Below are positions 10,048 through 20,958 of a DNA stretch of 32,192 nt, in pieces. Made by a program: the position numbers and the translations under genes. A model generated the notes under the pieces. That model saw nothing but the letters and a program-made list of their open reading frames with translations. It was not told the origin of the DNA and ran no database searches. How positions within the stretch are numbered: the first letter of the stretch is position 1; every line of letters begins with the position of its first letter. The stretch comes from Janibacter hoylei PVAS-1 (GTDB taxonomy: Bacteria > Actinomycetota > Actinomycetes > Actinomycetales > Dermatophilaceae): the NCBI RefSeq assembly GCF_000297495.1, contig NZ_ALWX01000062.1:1-32192 (forward strand), written 5' to 3'.

Positions 10048-10685
10048 GTGAACGAGCACGCTGACAGCGAGGTTCCGCACGGCCCCTTCCCCGACATCGT
10101 CCCAGCCCTACGACCTCGCCACCGCGGAGACCTTCCTGCAGAGCCACGTCGACGAGTGGTCCCAGCCGCGGGGCTGGGCCTTCACGCACGGCGCGCCGAG
10201 CCTCGACTGGTACGCCGCACGGCGCAACCTCGCCTCCTGGCGCGTCGCCCACGCCTGCGGGTTCACCCACCACGGCAGCCTCCCCCAGCGGGTGCCGGTG
10301 CGCGACGGCACCGCCGACGCCTGGCGCGCCTCGCTCCTGCATGGGGAGCCGATGACCCCGCGGCACACGTGGGTCGTGCCGCCGCTCGTCGAGGTCGGCG
10401 GGCTGCGTCTGCGCCCCCTGCGCGACGACGACCGGGCCATCGCCGATGTCGCGTCCGACGACCCGCTCGGCGAGGTCCTCGTCTTCACCCGGGGCGGTGA
10501 GCTCGTCGAGGGCGGGACGGCGGAGCTCGGCGACTCCGTCCGACCGAGCGCGCACGGTCGCGGACAACGAGGCGAGCAACAGGATGCTCGCCGGCGCCGG
10601 GTTCACGCGGTGGGGCCGCGAGGAGGCTGCCGAGGCCCCTGACGGCTCGGTCGGCCCCGCACTGCACTGGGAGCGGCTGGCCTGA
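10048..10685 (+). pseudogene. Decayed double-domain GNAT acetyltransferase
   Basis: Pieces of a tandem GNAT N-acetyltransferase are spread over three frames. They read, in order: an N-terminal stretch from GTG 10048; YDLATAETFLQSHVDEWSQ (from 10109); LDWYAARRNLASWRVAHACGF and PLVEVGGLRLRPLRDDDRA; GEVLVFTRGGELVEGG ... SVRPSAHGRG; then in another frame TVADNEASNRMLAGAGFTRW to a TGA at 10685. Compared with intact relatives of about 350 residues, the acetyl-CoA-binding cores of both halves are missing at four points: before YDLAT, after GWAF, after DDPL, and after HGRG. Two losses keep frame and two do not. CACTGT lies seven bases before GTG 10048. Single-base error cannot explain this, so it is a real pseudogene or a collapsed assembly. 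It converges on the AlkX-like gene. Confidence 0.75.
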
Positions 10686-10692
10686 CCTGCGC

Positions 10693-11883
10693 TCAGGCGC
10701 CGACGACCTCGCCGAGGCCCAGCCAGGTTGCCATCTGCCCGAGCTCGTCGTCCAGCTCGCCACGGTCCTGCGCTCCCCCGCGGCCCGGCTCCCAGGTGAT
10801 CTGGCGGGCGAGCAGCGCCCCGGCGGTACGGTCCGCCTTGAGGTCGACCCGGCCGACGAGCTCGTCGCCGAGCAGGAAGGGCAGCACGTAGTAGCCGTGG
10901 ACCCGCTGCTCCGCCGGCGTGTAGATCTCGATCCGGTAGTGGAAGTCGAAGATCCGCTCCACCCGCGGCCGGCACCACACGAGGCTGTCGAAGGGGGACA
11001 GCAGCGCCCGGGCGTGCACGGACCGAGGACTGCGGGCCCCGACGTGCAGCCACGCCGGCTGGTCCCACCCACGGACCTCGACCGGCTCGAGCTCGCCGGT
11101 CTCGACGAGCCGCCCGATCGCCGGCCGCACGTGCACGCGCTTGAGCCGGAAGTAGTCTGCGAGGTCCGCCTCGGTCGCCACGCCCGTGGCGCGCGCGGAG
11201 ATGCGCACGAGCTCGACATGGGCCTGCTCGTGTGACGGACGGGTCTCGGGGTCGAGCCAGGTCGCGGCGTGTGCCGCTGGCACGACGCGCTCGAGAGCCG
11301 CATAGCGGCGCTCGAACTGCGGGGTCCGCCCGGCAGAGCTGATCTCCCCCGCCCAGAAGAGGTGCTCGAGAGCGTGCTTGACCTGCGACCAGTTCCAGCC
11401 CCAGTGCTCCTCGTCCCCCGTGCGCTCGTGCCCCAGCGCCGCCTCGATCTCGCGGGCCGTGCGCGGACGGCCGGCCCGGACCTCGGCCAGGACCGCAGCG
11501 ACGACGTCCGGCTGGTCGCGTGCGACGGCCTGCATACCGCCCCATGACTCCTCCCGCGCCCGACGCATCCGCGGGTACTCCATGAGCGGCCACGTGCCGG
11601 GCGGCAGGAGACTCGCCTCGTGCGCCCAGTACTCGACGAGCCGTCGCGGCGCCCGGTCACGCATCCGGTCGAGCAGGGCGGTGTCGTAGGGCCCGACGCG
11701 CGAGAAGAAGGGCAGGTAGTGGCTGCGGGTCAGCACGTTGACGCTGTCGATCTGGACGAGGCCGACGGTGTCGACGACTCGCTGCAGGTCGCGCGTCGTC
11801 GGCTCCCGCTCCGGCCGCGGCCGCGCGAGCCCTTGGGCCGCGATGGCGATCCGCCGCGCCGCGGCCTCCGTCAGTGTGCGCAC
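10693..11883 (-). CDS. AlkX/YcaQ-type DNA glycosylase (winged-helix, HTH_42 family)
   Basis: A 396-residue member of the AlkZ/AlkX (YcaQ) family, glycosylases that excise bulky alkylated bases and unhook interstrand crosslinks. The catalytic Q-phi-D motif is visible (GLVQIDSVNVLTRSHYLPFFSRVG, Q44 and D46), which places it with the AlkX/YcaQ branch rather than AlkZ (Q-phi-Q). Also present are the winged-helix HWGWNWSQVKHALEHLFWAGEI, ADYFRLKRVHVRPAIGRLVETGEL, and the beta region SPFDSLVWCRPRVERIFDFHYRIEIYTP with HGYYVLPFL. GTG 11883 is chosen because CAGTCT lies six bases upstream; GTG 11901 would add six residues. It is monocistronic. Confidence 0.88.
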   Translation of the reverse strand: MRTLTEAAARRIAIAAQGLARPRPEREPTTRDLQRVVDTVGLVQIDSVNVLTRSHYLPFFSRVGPYDTALLDRMRDRAPRRLVEYWAHEASLLPPGTWPLMEYPRMRRAREESWGGMQAVARDQPDVVAAVLAEVRAGRPRTAREIEAALGHERTGDEEHWGWNWSQVKHALEHLFWAGEISSAGRTPQFERRYAALERVVPAAHAATWLDPETRPSHEQAHVELVRISARATGVATEADLADYFRLKRVHVRPAIGRLVETGELEPVEVRGWDQPAWLHVGARSPRSVHARALLSPFDSLVWCRPRVERIFDFHYRIEIYTPAEQRVHGYYVLPFLLGDELVGRVDLKADRTAGALLARQITWEPGRGGAQDRGELDDELGQMATWLGLGEVVGA

Positions 11884-11889
11884 GAGCCC

Positions 11890-11895
11890 AGACTG
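11890..11895 (-). promoter_or_regulatory. -10-like element CAGTCT, leaderless layout
   Basis: CAGTCT on the minus strand is six bases from GTG 11883, the same hexamer and spacing seen before comF. Confidence 0.45.
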
Positions 11896-11952
11896 CCCCA
11901 CCCCACCGACAGCCCGCGCGATACGCGGCCGGCACGACCGGCGTGGTTGGGT

Positions 11953-12072
11953 GGCGCGGACGAAGGCTCGGACGGCCCTAAGGAAAAGTCCGGACCGCTG
12001 GTCCTCGACGTCACGTCGAGGGGCAGTCCGGACTTTTCCATGAGTCGGGCCGCCCCGACCTTCGTCCGCGCC
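11953..12072. repeat. Long imperfect palindrome, about 120 bp (MITE-like or structural hairpin)
   Basis: Nested inverted repeats share one centre. Outer arms: GGCGCGGACGAAGG (11953-11966) and CCTTCGTCCGCGCC (12059-12072). Middle: TCGG..GGCCC with its partner around 12046-12058. Inner arms: GGAAAAGTCCGGAC (11982-11995) and GTCCGGACTTTTCC (12026-12039). Core: CCTCGACGT/ACGTCGAGG around C12012. It fills most of the 251-bp gap between hpf and the AlkX-like gene. It has no ORF and no clear target-site duplication. It may act as the hpf-side boundary element, a folded RNA, or a miniature mobile element. Confidence 0.75.
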
Positions 12073-12134
12073 GTCACCGTGCCCGGATCAGGTCAGGGCA
12101 CGGTCGCGTGGAGCCGGGCGGGAGCTGCGCCGGG

Positions 12135-12818
12135 TCAGCGGACGGAGACGGGCTCCTCGACGCGGGTGCCGTTGATGGCTGCGCCGTCGACGGAGGTGCC
12201 GTTGGCACCGTCCTGGACGTCGAGGTGGATGACGCCGTAGGACCAGCCGCGGCGGCGGTAGACGACGCTCGGACGGTCGTTGTCGGAGTCGTGGAAGAGG
12301 AAGAAGTCGTGCCCGACGAGCTCCATGCGGCGCACGGCCTCGGCGAGGGTCATCGGCGCGCTCTCGTGGACCTTTTCGCGCACCTCGATCGGGCTGTCGC
12401 CGATGGTGCCGAACTGGTCGGGCTCCTCGGCCGTCTCCTCGGTGGGCAGGTCGGTCGCAAGCGGCTCGGTGAGCGTGGCGGTCGCCTCGCTGACCGACCG
12501 GCGCCGACGACCGCGCAGCACGTTGCGCTTGTCGTGGGCGCGGCGCAGGCGCTCGAGGAGCTTGTCGACGGCAAGGTCGACGGCGGCCTGCCGGTCGTCG
12601 TGGCAGGCCTCGGCACGGATCACCGGCCCCTTGGAGCGGCACGTGATCTCGACGCGCTCGCTCGCCTTGGCCTGACGTGGGTTGGCCTCGTGACTCACCA
12701 TGACCTCGATGCGCTGGACGCGGGGATCGAGCTGCGTGACCTTCGACAGCTTGGTGTCGAGGTAGTCGCGCAGCCGGTCGGAGACGTTGACATGGCGTCC
12801 GGTGATGGCAATTTCCAC
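12135..12818 (-). CDS. hpf: Ribosome hibernation-promoting factor, long form
   Basis: A 227-residue long-type HPF, which binds the 30S decoding region and pairs 70S ribosomes into inactive 100S dimers. Residues 1-105 form the S30AE/YfiA domain (MEIAITGRHVNVSDRLRDYLDTKLSKV ... VEITCRSKGPVIRAEACHDDRQAAVDLAVDKLLERLRRA); a variable linker of about 70 residues follows; the C-terminal dimerisation domain is KVHESAPMTLAEAVRRMELVGHDFFLFHDSDN ... VVYRRRGWSYGVIHL. GTG 12818 has AGGAGG six bases upstream. The 173-bp gap up to comF holds no ORF I would call. In M. tuberculosis the equivalent gene also lies between secA1 and comF. Confidence 0.95.
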   Translation of the reverse strand: MEIAITGRHVNVSDRLRDYLDTKLSKVTQLDPRVQRIEVMVSHEANPRQAKASERVEITCRSKGPVIRAEACHDDRQAAVDLAVDKLLERLRRAHDKRNVLRGRRRRSVSEATATLTEPLATDLPTEETAEEPDQFGTIGDSPIEVREKVHESAPMTLAEAVRRMELVGHDFFLFHDSDNDRPSVVYRRRGWSYGVIHLDVQDGANGTSVDGAAINGTRVEEPVSVR

Positions 12819-12991
12819 GGAGTCCTCCTGGGGACGTCGGTACTGCGGTGGGGTTACGCCTGGCGAGGGCGTCGGGCTCAGGGCACCACCTCCACTGGGG
12901 ACGGTCTCGTCGCGGGCTGCCGCCCGGGAACGCGAGAGGCCCCTGCGCCGTGCCGGCTGTGCCGGTCGAACGAGGGACCCATGACGACACG

Positions 12992-13735
12992 TTAGTCCGT
13001 GGGGCCGGGTAAAGGTAGGTCACGCGCTGGGAATCTGCGGGGGGTCACCGCGCACACCGCCATGCCGACGTGCGCGGCACCGGCCTCGAGCAGGGCGCGT
13101 CTCCCTTCGGCCAGGGTGGCGCCCGAGGTGAGCACGTCGTCGACGAGCACGCAGTCATGGCCACGGACCACCTGTGGGCGCCCGACGGACATCGCTGCGC
13201 GCAGGTTCGCCTGTCGCCCGGACCGGTCCAGCCCCGCCTGGTCAGCGGTCCCCCGCGCCATGCCGAGGACCGGGGTCAGACGTACGGCCGGACCCAGTGC
13301 GCGCGTGACCTCTCGCGCGAGGAGCATGGTCGGGCGGTCCCCTCGCTGCCGGACGGCTGCGGGCGACGACGGGATGGGCACGACCCGCACCGTGCGCCGG
13401 TCAGGGGCGAAGGGAACGGAGGTCACCTCACGACGGACGGCGTCGGCGAGCAGCCGTCCCAGCGGGCGGGCCAGGTCACGTCGGTCCCCGTCCTTGAAGG
13501 CCCGGACCAGGCGGGCAGCGACCCCGGCGTAGCTGACGGTGCCCGTGCACCCGGGCCAGCCCGCGGGCACCGGCTGCGGGGCGACGCGGCCGAGCTCGCC
13601 GAGGGCGAGCGCCGCCAGATCCTGCCGGCACGCGGCACAGATCACCTCGCCCGGCAGGTCACAGGCTGCGCACGTCCGGGTCAGGACGAGGTCGAGAGCC
13701 GCGTGCAGAGGCCCGAGGCGGGACGCGAGTGCCAT
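12992..13735 (-). CDS. ComF-family phosphoribosyltransferase-like protein
   Basis: A 247-residue ComF-type protein. The N-terminus has a four-Cys zinc-binding pattern (CAACDLPGEVICAAC), and the C-terminal half a type I phosphoribosyltransferase fold with the PRPP loop VLVDDVLTSGATL and the family segment GTADQAGLDRSGRQANLRAA. In naturally competent bacteria ComF helps bring single strands inside; in actinobacteria of this neighbourhood its role is unproven. ATG 13735 is supported by CAGTCT six bases upstream. It sits between hpf and lpqB with its own promoter element, so it need not be co-transcribed with either. Confidence 0.9.
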   Translation of the reverse strand: MALASRLGPLHAALDLVLTRTCAACDLPGEVICAACRQDLAALALGELGRVAPQPVPAGWPGCTGTVSYAGVAARLVRAFKDGDRRDLARPLGRLLADAVRREVTSVPFAPDRRTVRVVPIPSSPAAVRQRGDRPTMLLAREVTRALGPAVRLTPVLGMARGTADQAGLDRSGRQANLRAAMSVGRPQVVRGHDCVLVDDVLTSGATLAEGRRALLEAGAAHVGMAVCAVTPRRFPARDLPLPGPTD

Positions 13736-13741
13736 GCTCCG

Positions 13742-13747
13742 AGACTG
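13742..13747 (-). promoter_or_regulatory. -10-like element CAGTCT before comF, leaderless layout
   Basis: CAGTCT on the minus strand is six bases from ATG 13735. Confidence 0.45.
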
Positions 13748-13822
13748 CCCTGCCTCGGGGGGCGGGCCCTGGCCGAGCCGGCGAGCTGTGTGTTGGCAGC
13801 GCCCGGGTGGGGACCCTGTGGG

Positions 13823-15605
13823 TCACTTGCCGGCGACGACGGCCCCGGTGAGCGGCTTGAGCTCCTGCCACCGACCGCCCGAGCGCTGGAAGACGCGCTG
13901 CTTGTCGCTGATGAGCACCACGTCCTTGTCGTCGCCCGTCGTCGTGATGCCGACGGCGCCGGGGCGCTCGGTCATCGCCTCGACCTGACCACCGACGTGC
14001 ACGAGGTAGGGCTGCAGCACCGCCTGCTTGTCGCGACGACCGATGACGGCGAGAGTCGTCGGGCCGACCCACACCGCCTCGATCATCTCGACGAGCTCGG
14101 CCCCGATGCGGAAGGTCTGGGGCGAGGTCTTGATGGGCAGCCCGTTGGCCCGCCGGACGACGCCTGCGATCTCGAGGGTGCTGCCCGAGCCCCGCCGCAC
14201 CTCCGAGATCACGGCGACGCGGCTCCCTTCGGGCGAGACGACCGCAGCCTGGACGAGCCGCTGGCCCAGCCACGGGGTCGGGACGTGCTGCGGCGCAGCG
14301 GCGTCCTCGTCGTCGGCGTCGACCGTCGCATTGATCGCCCAGAGCCGGTGCCCGCTCTCGCGCCCCAGACCGGAGCCGCCGATCCACAGGACCCCGCCGT
14401 AGTCGTAGCAGGGATCGCTCATGTCCGCGGCGAAGGTCGCCACGGAGATCTGGCTCCCGTCGTCGCGATAGCGCACGAGGTCCTGCCCGTCACCGGAGAC
14501 AGCCGCCACCTCCTTGCCGTCCAGACGCAACCCCAGCCGCACCGACGTCTTCGGGATCGGGGCGAAGGGAGATGACGCCGCCTTGAGGTGCTGCGTCGAC
14601 ACCGAGGCGAGCCGGTCGCCCACGGTGACGAGCTTGGTCCCACGGCGGGCCAGCACGACCGGGGTGCTCGAGCGGGTGCGGTCGACGAAGCCCAGCTGCT
14701 CGGGTGTCGTCAGCGGGTCGCTGATGCCGAGGTCGAGCTCGTTGCCCGAGAGGGTGATGACGACCTCGGTGACCGCGGGCAGCGACATGAGCGTCGCGAC
14801 GAGCTGCGCGGCGAGCTGCTTGCGGGTCGTCGCGTCGTCGGCCACGGACTCGCTGTCCAGGTCGACGCGGGCGACCCCGTCACGGACGGGCACGGCGTCG
14901 ACGACGAGCCGGGCGCCGTTGTCGGTCGAGACGGCGTCCTCGAGGTAGTCCGGCACCCGTCCCAGCTGGGCTCGGACGAGGCGGGTCGCGAGCTGGTCCT
15001 GGGGGGAACCACCGCTGGTCGACGACGAGGGTGTTCCACCCGATCGCCGGGTAGTGGACCGGGTAGTCCCGGAAGATGAAGCCGACCTCCTGCTCCTGCA
15101 GGACCCGACCGAAGCCCTCCTCGAGCTGGTCGATGCGCCACTCGCCACCGACCTGCGTCATCTTGAAGTCGAAGATCTCCCAGAGGTTGGGCGGTGCGAC
15201 GGTGTAGCGGCCCTCGGTGTCGATCGTCGCCCGCACGTGAACCTTGACCCGGTAGGTGTCCGCGGCCCCCTTGACGGGGCGGACCTTCGGCTCGTTGCCG
15301 TCGTAGATCACCGTCTGGCTGTCGGGGATCCACGCGCGGGCGAGGGTGTCGGTGAGGTACGAGCGGGTGATGTCGAGCCGCTCGCCGCTCGTCGCCCCGG
15401 CGTGGAGGAAGCCGACGATGATCTGCTCGGGACTCGCTCCCTCGTCCGGCTTGTTGGGGATGCGGTTGAGCGGCACCGGAGGCTCGCCGTCGACCTTGAG
15501 CCCCGGACGCACCGTGGTGTCCGCACCGAGTCCGCAGCCGGAGAGCGCGCCCGCGGCGGCGACACCGAGCACGGCGCGCCGGGAGACCCCCCGCGACGCG
15601 GTCAC
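13823..15605 (-). CDS. lpqB: Lipoprotein LpqB, partner of MtrAB, frame broken at a G6 run
   Basis: LpqB is a lipoprotein at the outer face of the membrane that modulates the MtrB sensor. Starting at GTG 15605 the protein opens VTASRGVSRRAVLGVAAAGALSGC, a lipobox with Cys24; SRRAVLG also resembles a twin-arginine motif. It then reads the GerMN-type domain (EQIIVGFLHAGATSG ... GEWRIDQLEEGFGR). At the six-base run 15001-15006 one base too many shifts the frame; with five, QRWFP continues as QDQLATRLVRAQLGRVPDYLEDAV and on through a beta-propeller-like C-terminal domain to TGA 13823. The corrected length is about 593 residues, matching the family (about 583 in M. tuberculosis). The start overlaps the corrected mtrB stop (GTGA). 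Confidence 0.9.
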
Positions 15606-17312
15606 GCCGTGCCTCCGGGCAGGTCCCCCCTCGCGGGGAGTGAGCGGCAGCGGCGAGGTGGTGAGCGGTCCGCCGGCCGTCCGGGGCACGGTGAGCCGGA
15701 AGCGCGAGCCGGACCCCGGCTCGCCCCAGGCCTGGAGCCACCCGTGGTGCAGGCGAGCGTCCTCGAGGGCGATGGCCAGACCCAGCCCGGACCCGCCCGT
15801 GGTCCGGGTGCGCGCCGGGTCGGCACGCCAGAAGCGGTTGAAGACGAGCGAGGCCTCCCCCGCCTTGAGCCCCACGCCGTGGTCCTCGACGAGCACGGCG
15901 GCCGCCTCGTCGTCGCCACCCACCCAGATGTCGACCGGGCGCCCCTCGCCGTGCTCGATCGCGTTGACCACGAGGTTGCGCAGGACGCGCTCGATGCGCC
16001 GGGCGTCAACCTCGGCCACCGCCGTCTGACCGGCCTCACGGTGGACCGTGACGTCGCTGCCCCTGGCGTCGGCGATGGAGGCCGTCGAGTCCACGACCCG
16101 GTCGATGATCGCGAAGAGGTCGACCGGGTCCTGCTCGAGGACCGCGGCACCGGCGTCGTACCGACTGATCTCGAGCAGGTCGGCGAGCAGCTCCTCGAAG
16201 CGGTCGAGCTCGTCGTGCAGCAGCTCGGCGGACCGGCCGGTCACCGCGTCCATCTCGTCGCGCGAGGAGTGGAGGAGGTCGGCAGCCATGCGGATCGTCG
16301 TCAGCGGGGTGCGCAGCTCGTGCGAGACGTCGGAGACAAATCTCTGCTGCACGCGGGAGAGCCCCTCCAGCTGGCGGATCTGTGTCTGGAGGTTGTCGGC
16401 CATCTCGTTGAAGGACTGGCCGAGCAGGGCCAGGTCGTCGTGCCCGCGCGCGGACATCCGCTCGTTGAGGTGGCCCGATGAGAGGCGTTCTGCCGCGGCC
16501 GCCGCTCGGCGCACCGGGGTGACGATCATGCTCGTCACGATGTAGGCGATCGCCGAGACCAGGGCGATGAGGAAGAGGGCGCCGAGGATGAAGGAGCGCG
16601 AGATCGTCCCGAGGGTCGCCTCCTCCTGGTCCATCGGGTAGATGAAGTAGATGTCGTAGCTCTCCGCGCTCGGCACCTCGATCTGCGAGCCGACGACGAC
16701 GGCGGGGACGGTCTCGGAGTCGGACCTGCCCGGGAAGGATGTGCCCACCGCGTCGGTCGTCGGCCGGTCCAGCTCGATGACCGTCGTCTGCTGGCGGCTC
16801 GGGTCGGCCGAGACCGCCTGCCGGAGCGAGCTCGGGATGGACTCGAGGTTGACGTGGTCGGACTCCTCCGAGGGGATCCGCACGTCCGATGAGTTGTCGA
16901 TGCTTCGGGTGAAGATGACGTACCGGCTCTCGTCGCCCGCCGGCGCCTTGAGCGTGCGGTTGACGAGGTTGCTGGCGAAGACCGGCAACTCCGGTGTCCC
17001 CGTGTACCCGTTGAAACCGGCCTGCGCGTCGTCGGTGAGCTTGCGGGACTCGGCCTGCGCCAGGTTGATCCGGTTGTCGACGAGGCCGTCGGCGATCGAG
17101 CGGTACATCGTCAGGCTGATGATCGAGACGACGACGAGACCGAGGATCAGGGTGCTCGTGACGACACGGAAGCGCAGCGACCGCCGCCACAGGCCGACGA
17201 CCGCCTTGGCCTGCCGGACGAGGAAGCCGTCACCGGAGTCCGTGGACTCCGGGGCCGACGCGGAGTGCGTGGATGCCGGGTCCTCGGTCTCCGTGGCAGG
17301 GGCCGAGGACAT
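15602..17312 (-). CDS. mtrB: Sensor histidine kinase MtrB, 3' end shifted at a C6 run
   Basis: Membrane sensor kinase of the MtrAB system that ties cell-wall growth and division to gene control. Residues: TM1 about 50-70 (VVTSTLILGLVVVSIISLTMY), an extracytoplasmic domain 71-240, TM2 about 241-264, HAMP to about 317, the phosphoacceptor region FVSDVSHELRTPLTTIRMAADLL with His331, and the ATP-binding N, G1 and G2 boxes (NLVVNAIEHGEG, VEDHGVGL, GGSGLGLAIALEDARLH). Near the end the six-C run 15625-15630 throws the frame into lpqB, giving an apparent MtrB-LpqB fusion. With five C the protein ends PREGDLPGGTA at a TGA (15602-15604) overlapping lpqB's GTG, about 569 residues, the usual length. ATG 17312 follows the mtrA stop by two bases. 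Confidence 0.93.
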
Positions 17313-17314
17313 CG

Positions 17315-17992
17315 TCAGGACGGCCCGGCCTTGTACCCGACCCCGCGGACGGTGACGACGATCTGCGGGTTCTCCGGGTCGTGCTCGATCTTGCTGCGCA
17401 GGCGCTGCACGTGCACGTTGACCAGACGGGTGTCACCCGCGTGCCGGTAGCCCCACACCTGCTCGAGCAGCACCTCGCGGCTGAAGACCTGCCAGGGCTT
17501 GCGGGCCAGCGCCACGAGGAGGTCGAACTCGAGCGGCGTGAGGCTCAACGACTGCTCGCCCCGCTTGACCGAGTGGCCGGCGACGTCGATCGTCAGGTCA
17601 CCGATGGTCAACCGCTCGGGCTCGGGCTCGTCCCCACGGCGCAGGCGGGCGCGCAGCCGGGCGATGAGCTCCTGGGGCTTGAAGGGCTTGACGATGTAGT
17701 CGTCGGCGCCCGACTCCAGCCCGACGACGACGTCGACGGTGTCGGTGCGGGCGGTCAGCATGACGATGGGGACACCGGACTCCTGCCGCAGTCGGCGGCA
17801 GATCTCGATGCCGTCCATGCCCGGGAGCATGACGTCGAGCAGGACGAGGTCGGGGCGGGCCTCGTGGAAGGCGTCGATCGCGCGGGCGCCGTCGGCGACG
17901 TGTGCGACGTCGAGGCCCTCCTTGCGCAGGACGATCCCGAGCATCTCGGCCAGCGCCTGGTCGTCGTCGACGACGAGGACACGTCCCTTCAC
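17315..17992 (-). CDS. mtrA: Response regulator MtrA (OmpR/PhoB family)
   Basis: A 225-residue DNA-binding response regulator phosphorylated by MtrB; in mycobacteria and streptomycetes it controls cell-wall, division and replication-linked genes. The receiver domain (1-120) has the acidic pocket DDD (9-11), phosphoacceptor Asp53 in LVLLDVMLPGMDG, the Thr of MLTARTD and Lys of VKPFKPQEL. The winged helix (about 127-223) has LTPLEFDLLVALARKPWQVFSR and VHVQRLRSKIEHDPENPQ, ending RGVGYKAG. GTG 17992 has AAAGGG seven bases upstream. It heads the mtrA-mtrB-lpqB operon, genes spaced by two bases then overlapping. It is divergent from the SMR gene and its riboswitch. Confidence 0.97.
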   Translation of the reverse strand: MKGRVLVVDDDQALAEMLGIVLRKEGLDVAHVADGARAIDAFHEARPDLVLLDVMLPGMDGIEICRRLRQESGVPIVMLTARTDTVDVVVGLESGADDYIVKPFKPQELIARLRARLRRGDEPEPERLTIGDLTIDVAGHSVKRGEQSLSLTPLEFDLLVALARKPWQVFSREVLLEQVWGYRHAGDTRLVNVHVQRLRSKIEHDPENPQIVVTVRGVGYKAGPS

Positions 17993-18071
17993 GGTGTTCC
18001 CTTTCCCACGGGTGCGGCAGCTGCCCGCCCATCATCACACAGGCGGACGTGCCCGCCGGCGCGCCACGGCG

Positions 18072-18077
18072 TAGGCT
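18072..18077 (+). promoter_or_regulatory. -10-like element TAGGCT before the guanidine riboswitch
   Basis: TAGGCT would start transcription near 18084, about 20 bases before the riboswitch core, leaving a 73-base leader in front of ATG 18157. Confidence 0.5.
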
Positions 18078-18102
18078 GGCGGCGAGGCCCACGACCGGGC
18101 CC

Positions 18103-18144
18103 GCGGACGAGGGAGCCGTACCCGTACCACGACACGACGGACTC
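18103..18144 (+). promoter_or_regulatory. Guanidine-III (ykkC-III) riboswitch
   Basis: The leader contains GCGG-ACGAGG (18103-18112), then GAGCCGTACCCGT, then GACACGACGGACTC ending at 18144. This matches, segment by segment, the guanidine-III RNA from Thermobifida fusca as I recall it (ACGAGG ... GCCGUACCCGG ... GACAAGACGGC). The H-type pseudoknot can form: GCGG (18103-18106) pairs with CCGT (18122-18125) with one G-U, and GAG-CCGT (18113-18119) pairs with ACGG-a-CTC (18137-18144). Its place 12 bases before an SMR exporter start, just ahead of the AGGAG, fits translational control by guanidine. Identification is by eye, not by covariance model. Confidence 0.85.
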
Positions 18145-18156
18145 GTGAGGAGTCCC

Positions 18157-18340
18157 ATGTCCTGGTTCGTTCTCATCGTCTCGGGGATGCTCGAGGCCGT
18201 CTGGGCGGCCGCGCTGGCCGCCTCCCACGGATTCACCCGCCCACGCCCCACCCCTCCTCCTCGTCGGCATCGTCGGCGCGGTCATCGGGCTGAAGCTCCT
18301 CCCTTCGCCCGACGACCCTGACGACACCGGCGCGGCCTAG
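18157..18340 (+). pseudogene. SMR-family guanidinium-type exporter (Gdx/SugE-like), internally deleted
   Basis: The N-terminus MSWFVLIVSGMLEAVWAAALAASHGFTRP is TM1 of a small multidrug resistance protein, with the essential Glu in LEAVWA as in guanidinium exporters. After GFTRPRPT the intact family has about 45-55 more residues (TM2, TM3). Here the sequence jumps, with a frame change, to PLLLVGIVGAVIGLKLLPSPDD, which is the normal TM4, and stops at TAG 18338-18340. The remnant encodes about 60 residues instead of about 105, and the N-terminal frame runs on to 18321 as nonsense. SD AGGAG is at 18148-18152. The stop codon overlaps the -10 of the next gene. Either a real deletion or an assembly collapse. 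Confidence 0.8.
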
Positions 18341-18343
18341 GCT
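18338..18343 (+). promoter_or_regulatory. -10-like element TAGGCT, leaderless layout
   Basis: TAGGCT is six bases before GTG 18350 of the LLM gene; its TAG is also the stop of the SMR remnant. Confidence 0.5.
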
Positions 18344-18349
18344 CGGGTG

Positions 18350-20902
<2,553 letters not shown>

Positions 20903-20909
20903 CACCGCC

Positions 20910-20915
20910 AGTGTA
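20910..20915 (-). promoter_or_regulatory. -10-like element TACACT for ahcY
   Basis: TACACT on the minus strand would place the transcript start near 20903, directly at the first base of the leader stem P1. Confidence 0.45.
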
Positions 20916-20958
20916 GGCGTCGGGACCGTCCGACCCCACTTCGGCGAAGGGGGCTGCC

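Noticed and set aside
12819..12991. Small gene between comF and hpf
   Set aside because: Frames there are short shadows; only the hpf leader and its Shine-Dalgarno can be supported.
18084..18156. Guanidine-II (mini-ykkC) riboswitch, because of several ACGA motifs
   Set aside because: The ACGA triplets are not closed by G-C stems in two matching hairpins; the guanidine-III pattern explains the leader better.
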